Assembly (NCBI RefSeq): GCF_030815585.1
Contig: NZ_JAUSWY010000001.1
Location: forward strand, 2,976,001-3,040,000
From: Arthrobacter pascens
Lineage (GTDB): Bacteria; Actinomycetota; Actinomycetes; Actinomycetales; Micrococcaceae
Direction of reading: 5' to 3'
Length of the DNA: 64,000 nucleotides
Shown here: positions 34,976-43,695 of the stretch, piece after piece
Layout: each line of letters starts with the position of its first letter
Numbering within the stretch: the stretch's first letter is position 1
Notes under the pieces: model-generated
Databases searched by the model: none
Told to the model about the DNA's origin: nothing
Seen by the model: the letters and a program-made list of their open reading frames with translations, nothing else
Made by a program: the position numbers and the translations under genes

Positions 34976-36144
34976 AAGGATTGGACCCCATGAATGCACT
35001 TGCACCGGCCGAACCGCCGCAGCTTGAAGAGGCACCCGCGCAGGAGGGTGCGGATTCCCCGCTGGAGGGCTTCCGCATCGGAGTTACCTCGCACCGGCGC
35101 TCCCGGGACCTCATTGAGGCCCTGGAACGCCGCGGCGCAGAGGTACTTCACGCCCCCGCGCTGAAGATCGCCCCGGTGCAGGAGGACATCCGCCTGATCG
35201 AGGACACCAGGGCCATCATCGCCGCCCGCCCGGACCTGTGCATCGCTACGACCGCCTACGGCATGCGCCGCTGGTGTGAGGCTGCCGACTCGTTTGGCAT
35301 CGGCGAGGAACTGCTGGAGACCCTTGGCGCGTGCCGGATGTTTGTCCGCGGGCCCAAAGCCCGCGGCGCCGTCCGTGCGGCTGGCCTTGCCGACGTCGGA
35401 ATCAGCAGCGACGAAACCACCGCGACACTGGTGGACATGCTGCTCGCCGAAGGCGTACGCGGGAAAACCGTCGCCGTGCAGCTGCACGGCTATACGGACG
35501 TCCGGCAGCTGGAGCGACTCCGTATGTCCGGCGCCACCGTTCTGACCGTCACCCCGTACCGCTGGGTCAAGCCCGACGGCGAGGACCGGCTTCCGCGCCT
35601 CATCGAGGCGGCCTGCAGCGGCAACCTGGACGTACTGACGTTCACCAGCGCACCCGCTGTGGACGCCATGTGGAGCACCGCGCACGAGATGGGCGTCTAC
35701 AAGCAGCTCATCGACAGCCTCAAGACAAACGTCACCACCGCGGTGGTGGGCCCCGTGACGGCACAGCCGCTGATCGACGCCGGCGTCACGCCGCTGATTC
35801 CTGAGCGGTTCCGCATGGGCGCGCTCATCCGGCTGGTGGTCGAACACCTCGCCCTCAACCATGTCCGGCGGCTGGACACCAGGTCCGGCAACATCGAGCT
35901 GCGCGGACGCAGCCTGAGGATCGATGGGAAGCCCGTGGAGCTTGCGCCTGCTCCCCTGCTGCTGCTCCGCGCGCTGCTCGGCGCAGGCGGCGCGGTCCTG
36001 TCCCGCGAATCGCTGTCCGACCTGCTGGAACTGCGCGGCTCAGTCCATGCACTGGACATGACTGTCAGCCGCCTCCGCTCGTCGCTGCCGGACGGCCGGC
36101 TGGTGGAAACCGTGGTCAAGAGGGGCTACAGGATCCGCGTCTGA
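34972..36144 (+). CDS. nnaR: HemD-like (uroporphyrinogen-III synthase) protein with C-terminal winged helix; NnaR-type nitrate/nitrite regulator
   Basis: 390 residues. The N-terminal ~260 residues form a two-lobed uroporphyrinogen-III synthase domain (FRIGVTSHRRSRDLIEALERRGAEVLHAP ... FTSAPAVDAMW ... VVGPVTAQPLIDAGV). The last ~100 form an OmpR-type winged helix (LLLLRALLGAGGAVLSRESLSDLL ... LDMTVSRLRSSLPDGRLVETVVKRGYRIRV). This architecture is that of NnaR, described in Streptomyces and Mycobacterium smegmatis as a regulator of nitrate/nitrite assimilation cooperating with GlnR. Position after nirB-cobA supports the same role. Whether it still makes uroporphyrinogen III is open. An ATG at 34990 is an alternative start. 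Confidence 0.87.
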   Translation: MKGLDPMNALAPAEPPQLEEAPAQEGADSPLEGFRIGVTSHRRSRDLIEALERRGAEVLHAPALKIAPVQEDIRLIEDTRAIIAARPDLCIATTAYGMRRWCEAADSFGIGEELLETLGACRMFVRGPKARGAVRAAGLADVGISSDETTATLVDMLLAEGVRGKTVAVQLHGYTDVRQLERLRMSGATVLTVTPYRWVKPDGEDRLPRLIEAACSGNLDVLTFTSAPAVDAMWSTAHEMGVYKQLIDSLKTNVTTAVVGPVTAQPLIDAGVTPLIPERFRMGALIRLVVEHLALNHVRRLDTRSGNIELRGRSLRIDGKPVELAPAPLLLLRALLGAGGAVLSRESLSDLLELRGSVHALDMTVSRLRSSLPDGRLVETVVKRGYRIRV

Positions 36145-36228
36145 CTGTGCTTCAGCGCGGTTGTCAGCGCGCCGGGCCTGCCTCGTGTGTCGCTTTCCGT
36201 CCGGATGAGACGCAGGTCACCCGACCTG

Positions 36229-36242
36229 TTACCGGCCGGTAA
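36229..36242. promoter_or_regulatory. 14-bp perfect palindrome downstream of nnaR
   Basis: TTACCGGCCGGTAA, about 66 bp upstream of the small flavoprotein promoter. Candidate regulator site. Confidence 0.4.
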
Positions 36243-36270
36243 ACGTTGGCGAAAATGGGCCGTTATTCAG

Positions 36271-36297
36271 GCAACAACGGGGAAACACCGCGGAAAA
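36271..36297 (+). promoter_or_regulatory. Nitrogen-control half-sites upstream of the small flavoprotein gene
   Basis: GCAAC, GAAAC and GAAAA, each separated by 6 bp; the last ends 10 nt before TACGCT (36308-36313). Same geometry as narK and nirB. Confidence 0.58.
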
Positions 36298-36307
36298 GGC
36301 GGAGGCC

Positions 36308-36313
36308 TACGCT
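36308..36313 (+). promoter_or_regulatory. -10 hexamer of the small flavoprotein gene
   Basis: TACGCT, giving a leader of about 54 nt to the ATG at 36374. Confidence 0.45.
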
Positions 36314-36373
36314 GGGGTTCATCACGAACTCCCGGCCGCGCACGCAGGCGGCCGCCAGCGAAAGGGCCAGCAC

Positions 36374-37228
36374 ATGTCCGCTCCGGCACCGTCCACTTCC
36401 ATCTCCGCAGCTCCCCGCATCCTCATCGCCGGCGCAGGGCCGGCGGCGCAGGCCCTTGTCAGCCAGCTGGAACGCGCCCGGTTCAGTGGAACCATCACCC
36501 TACTCAGCAACAGGGACGACGCACCGGAGGAGCTCCTGGAGCTTGCGGCTTTGCCGAAGGTATCGGTCCGGTTCGGCCAGCCGGCCAGCTTCATCGATCC
36601 GGACAACCGCCGGGTCACCACGGCGGACGGGATGGAATTCAGCTACGACCAGCTGGTCATCGCCACCGGATCCGCGCCTGTAGCGTCCCCGGTTGAGGGT
36701 GCCAACCGGTGCCTGAGCTACTCCACCATCGACGACGCCAGCCGCATCGGCGAGGCAGTCAAGGAAATCACCCGGGAACTGGGCCGGCGGCCCTTGGGGA
36801 TCCTGGTAGGCACCGGTGCGGCAGCAGGACAGGCAGAGGCGGTGCTCCGCGCACGGGGCGTACGGCCTATCCGCACCACCGTCCGCCCGGCATCGGTGGT
36901 GGCTTCCATTTCCGGACTGGCCGCGTCTGGAATCGTCTTTGAGGACGGAAGCAGCATGAACGGTGATCTGGTGGTCCTCGCGGAGGAGAGGGTTCCCCGC
37001 GACGGACTCGCTGCCAGCGCAGGGCTCCGGACGGCACCCAACGGTGGCATCGTGATCAGCCAGGACTTCCGGACCTCCGTCCCGGGCGTATGGGCAATCG
37101 GCGACGCAGCAGTGTTCGACGGCGTGCGGCTTGGACTACTGGTTGCAGCGGCCTCCGCAGCAGGGGCCTGCGCCACCCAGCTGATGACGGCGGCGTCAGC
37201 CGGGCAGCAAGTGCAGGAGGCCGCATAG
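36374..37228 (+). CDS. Small FAD-dependent pyridine nucleotide-disulfide oxidoreductase-like protein
   Basis: 284 residues, clearly shorter than its relatives (about 400 or more). It has an N-terminal dinucleotide motif (ILIAGAGPAAQAL, closest to NirB-type GGGPAAHR), the ATGSAPV loop, a second nucleotide fold (GILVGTGAAAGQAEAVLRARG) and the FAD-site GDAAVFDGVRLG. There are no Fe-S cysteines and no BFD domain, and the NAD fold is shortened. AAAGGG lies 7 nt before the ATG. It follows nnaR but has its own promoter with nitrogen-type half-sites, so it is probably co-regulated with nitrate/nitrite assimilation. Function unknown; an auxiliary reductase or redox sensor are options. Confidence 0.8.
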   Translation: MSAPAPSTSISAAPRILIAGAGPAAQALVSQLERARFSGTITLLSNRDDAPEELLELAALPKVSVRFGQPASFIDPDNRRVTTADGMEFSYDQLVIATGSAPVASPVEGANRCLSYSTIDDASRIGEAVKEITRELGRRPLGILVGTGAAAGQAEAVLRARGVRPIRTTVRPASVVASISGLAASGIVFEDGSSMNGDLVVLAEERVPRDGLAASAGLRTAPNGGIVISQDFRTSVPGVWAIGDAAVFDGVRLGLLVAAASAAGACATQLMTAASAGQQVQEAA

Positions 37229-37353
37229 CAGCCAAGTTCCCCGGGCAGATGCCGGCCAACCCCTGTGGCAAGATGGTCACCTGAAGAGCCATGGACATCA
37301 TGGCGCCTGCGGCCCACAAAGCCACTGGAAAGGCCCCCTGGAAGGAAAACAAC

Positions 37354-38079
37354 ATGAGCAACGAAGCCACCCCTTCCGTTCACGCTGCCGGAACCGGCAC
37401 CGCAGGCTCCGGCAGCATCGCTTCCTTCATCGACCACACCCTGCTTAAGCCGGAAGCCAGCGAGGCCGACATCCTCAAGGTGTGCGCCGAAGCCGCCGAG
37501 TACCGCTTCAAATCCGTCTGCGTTAACCCGATCTGGGTGAAGACGGTCAAGACGGCGCTCAAGGGAACCGGGGTGCTGACCTGCTCGGTGATCGGTTTCC
37601 CGCTGGGTGCCTCACCCACCGATGTGAAGACCTTCGAAGCCCGCGGCGCCGTGCTGGACGGTGCAGACGAAATCGACATGGTCATCAACATTGCCGCCGC
37701 ACGCGCCGGAGACAAGGGTGCCCTCGTGGAGGACATCGCCGCGGTGGCAGAAGCAGTCCACGCGAGCGGGGCCATCTTGAAGGTCATCATCGAAACCGCG
37801 CTCCTTGATGACGCCCAGAAGGTCCTGGCCTGCGAGTCAGCGGTGGAGGCCGGTGCGGACTTCGTGAAAACCTCCACCGGGTTCAACGGCGGCGGTGCCA
37901 CGGCTGAGGACGTCGCGCTCATGCGGCGGACCGTTGGCCCTGATCTTGGTGTCAAGGCCTCCGGCGGCGTACGGTCCCTGGCCGACGCTCAGGCTATGAT
38001 TGCTGCAGGTGCAACACGTATTGGTGCCAGCTCCGGGATTGCCATCGTCAAGGGTGAACAGGGTTCATCCGCGTACTGA
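37354..38079 (+). CDS. deoC: Deoxyribose-phosphate aldolase DeoC
   Basis: Cleaves 2-deoxyribose-5-phosphate to glyceraldehyde-3-phosphate and acetaldehyde. 241 residues from ATG 37354 (AAGGAA upstream); an ATG at 37291 lacks a ribosome site. Class I aldolase motifs are [18 protein letters not shown] and the Schiff-base lysine in VKTSTGF, with GVKASGGVR following. It belongs with punA and the phosphosugar mutase in deoxynucleoside breakdown although the nitrite genes lie between. Confidence 0.94.
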   Translation: MSNEATPSVHAAGTGTAGSGSIASFIDHTLLKPEASEADILKVCAEAAEYRFKSVCVNPIWVKTVKTALKGTGVLTCSVIGFPLGASPTDVKTFEARGAVLDGADEIDMVINIAAARAGDKGALVEDIAAVAEAVHASGAILKVIIETALLDDAQKVLACESAVEAGADFVKTSTGFNGGGATAEDVALMRRTVGPDLGVKASGGVRSLADAQAMIAAGATRIGASSGIAIVKGEQGSSAY

Positions 38080-38131
38080 CGGGCACCGGAAGCCGCCACA
38101 GTTTCAGCCCCGCGGGGCCAAGGAGGAACGA

Positions 38132-38392
38132 ATGTCCAGCAAGACTGCAGTGTCCAGCGAAAGCGCAACGTCCGGAAACACGGTCCAGACGCCCCAGAAC
38201 GAGAACAGCCCCGTGACCAGCATTGCCCTGTTTGTGGTCATGATGGCACTGTTCCTGGGCTCCATCTACTCGCTCTCCTTCCTCACGCTGGACAATCCCT
38301 GGCCCATGGCCGTCTGCCTGGTTCTCTTCGGCCTGGCGTTCTGGATCCCGCAGACCGTGCTGGGCCGTTCAGATTCCGCTGGCGAGCACTAG
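38132..38392 (+). CDS. Small two-helix membrane protein of unknown function
   Basis: 86 residues with a Ser/Thr-rich hydrophilic N-terminus (about 28 residues) and two hydrophobic helices (VTSIALFVVMMALFLGSIYSL; WPMAVCLVLFGLAFWIP). Strong AGGAGGA ribosome site before the ATG and 52 bp after deoC, so likely in the deoC operon. I do not recognise a family with a known role. Confidence 0.72.
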   Translation: MSSKTAVSSESATSGNTVQTPQNENSPVTSIALFVVMMALFLGSIYSLSFLTLDNPWPMAVCLVLFGLAFWIPQTVLGRSDSAGEH

Positions 38393-38407
38393 GACCAGCT
38401 GAAGCCC

Positions 38408-38447
38408 AAAGGCTGAGGCCCCGGATTTTCCGGGGCCTCAGCCTTTT
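38408..38447. terminator. Bidirectional rho-independent terminator
   Basis: Perfect 17-bp stem (38408-38424 with 38430-38446) around ATTTT, with A residues on the left and T residues on the right, so it works in both directions between convergent genes. Confidence 0.93.
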
Positions 38448-38479
38448 AAGCGTCTTCGCGTTCTTGCCCGGCTCTTGGC

Positions 38480-39301
38480 TCAGCCAGCGCCGAACAGGCT
38501 GCTGACCACTGTGCTTCCGAGCGCGAGTGCGGCAGGAAAATGCGCCTGCGCCAGCGCCCAAGCGGCCACGGACATGCCCACCATGGCGTAGGCACTCACG
38601 GGGATCAGCACCAGCCACTCGCGCCGGGAGCCGGCCCTGCCCAGCAGCGGCAGGGAAAATGCGCCGTTGGCCTTCCACACGTCATTGAGCACGGGCAGTT
38701 TCCGCAAGAACCTGGGTGGCTTGATCACGATCGGCCACAGCAGCGGCACTCCCCCGGTGGTGATCATGTCCCCCACGATATGAACCACCACTCCGGTCAG
38801 CATCGAGACCGGGAGCCAGGTCCACTGGTCCGGCGCGAACCAGGTGACCAGCCCGGCCATCGTCAGGGCGAAGATCCAGTTGCTGACGAAACCTGATTTC
38901 GGGAACAGCTTCAGCGCCTTGGCGGCAATGTTGATCATGAACATGCACAGCAGGCCGGCGCCCACCGACAGCAGGCCCCAGTCGGTCTGCAGCTGGATCT
39001 GGCCCGCCATAGTGGCCAGCACGACGAAGAACACCGCCCCGAGCACCGAGTGCGTTCCCTGCCGGTGACCGCCGCTGGCGTTTTCAATGCCAACCGCGAT
39101 CACGTTGGACAGTGGCGGCAGCGACTGGGCCACGGTGCTGTGGCGGTGGTCCCAGTCGCACACCAGCGCGGTTCCGGCCGTTGCCATGCCGCCGATCAGG
39201 ATGCCGGTGGCATCCAGCGGATACCAGCCGAAGGTGTAGGGCCCGGTTGAGGCAATAGCCACCCACGCCGCGGCCCCAGACGCGGCGTGGTGTCCTCCCA
39301 T
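38480..39301 (-). CDS. YdjM/DUF457-type membrane-bound metal-dependent hydrolase
   Basis: 273 residues, N-terminal GGHHAASGAAAW (family: MxxxTHxxxG) and metal-binding CDWDHRHS and THSVLGA segments between several hydrophobic helices. This is the pattern of YdjM/LexA-regulated inner-membrane hydrolases. It lies 7 nt after mfd on the same strand, so may be co-transcribed. GTG 39304 is an alternative start. Substrate unknown. Confidence 0.8.
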   Translation of the reverse strand: MGGHHAASGAAAWVAIASTGPYTFGWYPLDATGILIGGMATAGTALVCDWDHRHSTVAQSLPPLSNVIAVGIENASGGHRQGTHSVLGAVFFVVLATMAGQIQLQTDWGLLSVGAGLLCMFMINIAAKALKLFPKSGFVSNWIFALTMAGLVTWFAPDQWTWLPVSMLTGVVVHIVGDMITTGGVPLLWPIVIKPPRFLRKLPVLNDVWKANGAFSLPLLGRAGSRREWLVLIPVSAYAMVGMSVAAWALAQAHFPAALALGSTVVSSLFGAG

Positions 39302-39308
39302 CACGCGG

Positions 39309-42300
39309 CTAACCGACTGTCAATGGGGCGTCGGAGAAAATATTGCGGATGACCCCGTTGGCCCAGTCGAGGATCTCGGCGTCCTGCAGGTCGCGGCCAC
39401 CGATTTTTGCGGTCTTCGGCTTCGGAATCAGCACCGCGTCCAGCGCAGGCTTGGACTGGGCGCCGGGGTACATCCGGGTCAGGCGCATCAGTTTGGATTC
39501 CGGCAGCTGCGCCGGCGAGAATTTGATGAAGTTGCCCTGCAGCGCCACGTCGGACAGGCCTGCTTCGCGGGCCCCCACCCGGAAGCGCGCCACGGAGATG
39601 AGGTTCTGCGCCGGCAGGGGCGGCTCGCCGTAGCGGTCCACCAGCTCGGCCAGGACCTCGTCGATGGCCTCGTGCGTCAGTGCCGACGCCAGCTTGCGAT
39701 AGGCCTCCAGGCGCAGGCGCTCCCCCGGCACGTAGTCGTGCGGCAGGTGCGCGTTCACCGGCAGCTCGATCTTCATCTCGGCGGCCTTTTCCTCCGCGTC
39801 GCCGCGGTAGTCCGCCACGGCCTCGCCCACCAGGCGGATGTACAGGTCGAAGCCCACGCCCTGGATGTGGCCCGACTGCTCCCCGCCCAAAAGGTTGCCC
39901 GCACCGCGGATTTCGAGGTCCTTCATTGCCAGCTGCATGCCTGCCCCGAGCTCGTTGTGCGCAGCAACGGCCTTGAGCCGTTCCAGCGCCACCTCGCCCA
40001 GCGGCTTCTCGGCGGGGTAAAGGAAGTAGGCATAGGCACGCTCGCGGCCACGGCCCACGCGTCCGCGGAGCTGGTGCAGCTGGGACAGTCCATATTTGTG
40101 GGCACCATCAACGATGAGCGTGTTCGCGTTGGAAATGTCCAGGCCGGTTTCGATGATCGTGGTGCACACCAGCACGTCAAATCGCTTCTCCCAGAAGTCC
40201 ACGATGATCTGCTCCAGCCGGCTTTCGGACATCTGCCCGTGCGCCACCTCCACCCGCGCCTCCGGAACGAGTTCACGGATCTTCGCCGCGGTCCGCTCGA
40301 TGGTGGACACCCGGTTGTGGACAAAAAACACCTGGCCTTCACGCATCAGTTCGCGGCGGATGGCTGCGGAGGACTGCTTGTCCGTGTACGGCCCCACATA
40401 GGTCAGCACGGGATGCCGCTCCTCCGGCGGCGTGGCCAGGGTGGAGGTCTCCCGGATGCCGGTCAGTGACATCTCAAGGGTCCTGGGAATAGGCGTGGCG
40501 CTCATGGCCAGCACGTCCACGTTGGTGCGCATCTTCTTGAGCGCTTCCTTGTGCTCCACGCCAAACCGCTGCTCCTCGTCCACGATCACCAGGCCGAGAT
40601 CCTTGAAAGCGAAGTCCTTGGACAGCAGCCGGTGGGTGCCAATCACGACGTCCACGGAGCCGCTCTTGACCCCCTCCACGGTCTCCTTTGTTTCTTTGGT
40701 CCCTTGGAAACGGGACAGTGCCTTAACCCGCAGCGGGAAGCCGGAGAAACGCTCGGTGAAGGTCTCGTAGTGCTGCTGCGCCAGCAGGGTGGTGGGCACC
40801 AGGACCGCAACCTGCTTCCCGTCCTGGACGGCCTTGAACGCCGCGCGCACGGCGATCTCCGTCTTGCCGTAGCCGACATCGCCGGAGACAAGCCGGTCCA
40901 TGGGAATCTCGCGCTCCATGTCCGCCTTGACCTCGTTGATGGTGGTCAGCTGGTCCGGCGTTTCCACGTAGGGGAATGCCTCCTCAAGCTCCCGCTGCCA
41001 CGGAGTGTCCTGACCGAACGCGTGGCCGCGGGAGGCCATCCGCGCCGAGTACAGCCGGATCAGCTCGCCGGCGATCTCCTTGACAGCCTTGCGCGCCCTC
41101 GATTTGGTGCTCGCCCAGTCCGAGCCGCCCATCTTGCTGAGCACGGGGGTGTCACCGCCGACGTAACGGGTCACCTGGTCCAGCTGGTCGGTGGGCACAA
41201 ACAACCGGTCCCCCGGGGCGCCCCGCTTTGACGGTGCATACTCCAGGACCAGATATTCGCGCACACCGTCGCCACCGCCGGCCACCTTGCGCTGGATGAG
41301 CTCAACAAACCGGCCGATTCCGTGCTGTTCGTGCACCACGTGGTCACCCGCGATGAGCTGCAGCGGATCCACGGCATTCCGCCGCTTCGACGGCATGCGC
41401 CGCATGTCCTTGGTTGACCCCGCGGAGGTCCGTCCCAGCAGGTCCGCCTCCGTCAGCAGCCCGAGTTTGAGGTTCTCCAGGACAAAACCGCGTCCGACGG
41501 CGGCCGTGGTCACCTCGATGATGCCGGCCTGCGGCTCCTTGTCCAACGTGTCCACCCGGGCGCACGGGATGTCGGCGTCGTGGAACAGTTCCGCCAGCCG
41601 CTGCGCCGGGCCGGGGCCTTCAGTGGCCACCACGATCCGCCACTGGTCCCGCACGTGCGAACCGATGAAGTCCATCATTTCAGCCACATCGCCCTGGTAG
41701 CCGCGGGGTTCCCGGGCGTGCAGATTCAGGACGTCGACCTCCGGCAGCAGTTCCTCGTCGGTAGCCAGCGACGTGATGGACCACCATGACACCTCATGTG
41801 CCAGGGACGAGCTGCGGGTCTCGGTCAGGGAACGGAAGCTCGCCGAATGCAGGGCAGCCGATGCCTGGGAGCTCAAGTCGAGCGGTGCGGTTCCGCCGTC
41901 CGATGCCGTGGACCACGCCGCTTCCAGGAATTCCTCATTAGTCGCGGCGAGGTCATGGGCACGGGTGCGGACCTTCTCCGGCTCGATAACCACCGAAATC
42001 GAGCCCGCCGGCAGCTGCTCAACGAAGGGCACCATCGCGTCCACCAGCACTGGTGCCAGGGACTCCATCCCTTCCACTGCGATGCCGCCGGCAATCTTTT
42101 CCAACATGTCCGCAGCCGCGGGCAGCTGGGCCTTCAGGGTTGCGGCGCGGGACATGACCGACGGCGTGATCAGGATTTCGCGGCAGGGCGGGGCGTGCAG
42201 TTCGCCGGGGTGGTGGACGCCCGCCCCTGACAGTGAACGCTGGTCTGCCACGGCGAACCAGCGCATCTGGTCCACCTCATCGCCGAAGAAGTCCACCCTG

Positions 42301-42962
42301 ATGGGGTGGTCCTCCGTAGGCGGGAAGACGTCAATGATGCCGCCCCGCACGGCGAACTCGCCACGGTGAGTGACCATGTCCACCCGGGCATAGGCTGCGT
42401 CGGCCAGGCTCCGCACCACCTCGGAGAACGGCACCTCCTGCCCAACCTTCAGCGTGACCGGAACCAGTTCACCCAGTCCGGCGACCAGCGGCTGGACCAC
42501 AGCGCGCACCGGAGCCACCACAACGCGCAGCCGGCCCGCCGTCGAGCTTTCCGGGTGAGCGAGCCGGCGCAGTACGGACAAGCGCCGGCCCACAGTGTCC
42601 GAGCGTGGCGAGAGCCGCTCGTGTGGAAGGGTTTCCCAGCTGGGGAATTCGGCCACCGAATCGGCGGGTAAGTAAGCCCGGAGGGCCGCAGTCAGATCTT
42701 CTGCCTCGCGACCCGTGGCGGTGACGGCCAGAACCACAGCCGGCGTCCCGCCGTCGCGCTTACCATCCTGATCGGCAAACCCCGCCAGGCCGTCCGCCAT
42801 CTCGGCGAGGAGCACAGCCCGTAATCCTGCAGGCGCACTGATCTGGTAGTCCTGGCCTCGGACAGCGAAACCCCTGGCGGCTTCGGCCTGGACACGGGCG
42901 AAGGTCTGGTCTCCGGCGAGGACACGGCGCAAACCGGTGAGAGAGGGGCCGTTGAGGCTCAT
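39309..42962 (-). CDS. mfd: Transcription-repair coupling factor Mfd
   Basis: 1217 residues. The UvrB-like N-terminal part (WETLPHERLSPRSDTVGRRL) binds UvrA. The RNA-polymerase-interacting region (GDHVVHEQHGIGRFVEL ... DRLFVPTDQLDQVTRYVG) follows. The SF2 translocase has Walker A GDVGYGKTEIA, Walker B DEEQRFG, MSATPIPRTL and the TRG region, and a C-terminal domain completes the protein. It removes RNA polymerase stalled at lesions and recruits nucleotide excision repair. ATG 42962 has AGGAG 8 nt upstream. Confidence 0.97.
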   Translation of the reverse strand: MSLNGPSLTGLRRVLAGDQTFARVQAEAARGFAVRGQDYQISAPAGLRAVLLAEMADGLAGFADQDGKRDGGTPAVVLAVTATGREAEDLTAALRAYLPADSVAEFPSWETLPHERLSPRSDTVGRRLSVLRRLAHPESSTAGRLRVVVAPVRAVVQPLVAGLGELVPVTLKVGQEVPFSEVVRSLADAAYARVDMVTHRGEFAVRGGIIDVFPPTEDHPIRVDFFGDEVDQMRWFAVADQRSLSGAGVHHPGELHAPPCREILITPSVMSRAATLKAQLPAAADMLEKIAGGIAVEGMESLAPVLVDAMVPFVEQLPAGSISVVIEPEKVRTRAHDLAATNEEFLEAAWSTASDGGTAPLDLSSQASAALHSASFRSLTETRSSSLAHEVSWWSITSLATDEELLPEVDVLNLHAREPRGYQGDVAEMMDFIGSHVRDQWRIVVATEGPGPAQRLAELFHDADIPCARVDTLDKEPQAGIIEVTTAAVGRGFVLENLKLGLLTEADLLGRTSAGSTKDMRRMPSKRRNAVDPLQLIAGDHVVHEQHGIGRFVELIQRKVAGGGDGVREYLVLEYAPSKRGAPGDRLFVPTDQLDQVTRYVGGDTPVLSKMGGSDWASTKSRARKAVKEIAGELIRLYSARMASRGHAFGQDTPWQRELEEAFPYVETPDQLTTINEVKADMEREIPMDRLVSGDVGYGKTEIAVRAAFKAVQDGKQVAVLVPTTLLAQQHYETFTERFSGFPLRVKALSRFQGTKETKETVEGVKSGSVDVVIGTHRLLSKDFAFKDLGLVIVDEEQRFGVEHKEALKKMRTNVDVLAMSATPIPRTLEMSLTGIRETSTLATPPEERHPVLTYVGPYTDKQSSAAIRRELMREGQVFFVHNRVSTIERTAAKIRELVPEARVEVAHGQMSESRLEQIIVDFWEKRFDVLVCTTIIETGLDISNANTLIVDGAHKYGLSQLHQLRGRVGRGRERAYAYFLYPAEKPLGEVALERLKAVAAHNELGAGMQLAMKDLEIRGAGNLLGGEQSGHIQGVGFDLYIRLVGEAVADYRGDAEEKAAEMKIELPVNAHLPHDYVPGERLRLEAYRKLASALTHEAIDEVLAELVDRYGEPPLPAQNLISVARFRVGAREAGLSDVALQGNFIKFSPAQLPESKLMRLTRMYPGAQSKPALDAVLIPKPKTAKIGGRDLQDAEILDWANGVIRNIFSDAPLTVG

Positions 42963-43000
42963 GACTGAAGCTCCTGATGGGATCACGGGGATGCAGGCAA

Positions 43001-43021
43001 CACGAATACCCGAAATTCGTG
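43001..43021. promoter_or_regulatory. Inverted repeat in the mfd/DUF2505 divergent region
   Basis: CACGAAT and ATTCGTG arms with a 7-bp centre, about 40 bp upstream of mfd. Spacing does not fit the LexA box; a role is uncertain. Confidence 0.35.
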
Positions 43022-43142
43022 AGAATTCCGGGTGCTCCCAGCCTACCGCGCGGCAGTGGAAGGTGCGCCCGCGGCCATCCCTCCGGCCGCCCGGACAATC
43101 CCCGGGCTGGAACCCGGTTCGAAGAAGGAGCAGGCATCACCG

Positions 43143-43148
43143 TAGGAT
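43143..43148 (+). promoter_or_regulatory. Probable -10 hexamer of the DUF2505 gene
   Basis: TAGGAT, about 45 nt before the ATG at 43194; GGAGG then serves as ribosome site. Confidence 0.4.
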
Positions 43149-43193
43149 GTGTGGGAGCAAAAAACGTTCTGACCCCAACTTCCTGGAGGACCC

Positions 43194-43691
43194 ATGGCAC
43201 TGAGTGCAACCACCACCCTTCCGCACGCCGTCGGCAGCGTCGCAGCTGTCTTCATCAACGAGGATTTCCAGCGCCACACGAGTGAATTCGTTGGCGGAAC
43301 CCTGGAATCCTTCGCCGTGGCCGGAGACCCTGCCGGGGCCTTCAGCACCACGTCCGTCCGCACCCTGCCCACCACCCGCCTGCCGGAAATTGCGCGCAAG
43401 TTCGTGGGCGAAAAGCTGACAGTAACCCAGGTGGAAAACTGGGACGCCCCGGCCGCTGATGGGTCCCGCCAGAGCAACATCACCCTGAAAATCGCCGGCG
43501 CCCCCCTCGATGTAACCGCCGTCCAGCGCCTTGTAGCGGAGGACGGCAGCACCCGCGTTGAGCTGGAAGGAAACGTGACTTCGTCCGTGCCCTTCCTCGG
43601 CGGCAAGATTGCTGAAGCGGCGGAGCCCATGGTGTCCAAAGCACTGAACATCCAATCGCAACAGGCGCAGGCCTGGCTCGAAAGCCACTGA
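43194..43691 (+). CDS. DUF2505 domain protein
   Basis: 165 residues, full length for DUF2505, a START/SRPBCC-like actinobacterial family: beta-rich, TTTLPHAVGSVAAVFINEDF at the start and a long C-terminal helix (GGKIAEAAEPMVSKALNIQSQQAQAWL). Such folds bind hydrophobic ligands. Probably cytoplasmic. It is four bases ahead of the next small gene, so they form an operon. Confidence 0.82.
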   Translation: MALSATTTLPHAVGSVAAVFINEDFQRHTSEFVGGTLESFAVAGDPAGAFSTTSVRTLPTTRLPEIARKFVGEKLTVTQVENWDAPAADGSRQSNITLKIAGAPLDVTAVQRLVAEDGSTRVELEGNVTSSVPFLGGKIAEAAEPMVSKALNIQSQQAQAWLESH

Positions 43692-43695
43692 GGCC

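Noticed and set aside
43001..43021. LexA (SOS) box in front of mfd
   Set aside because: The arms resemble CGAA/TTCG but the centre is 7 bp; actinobacterial LexA boxes have 4 bp between CGAAC and GTTCG.
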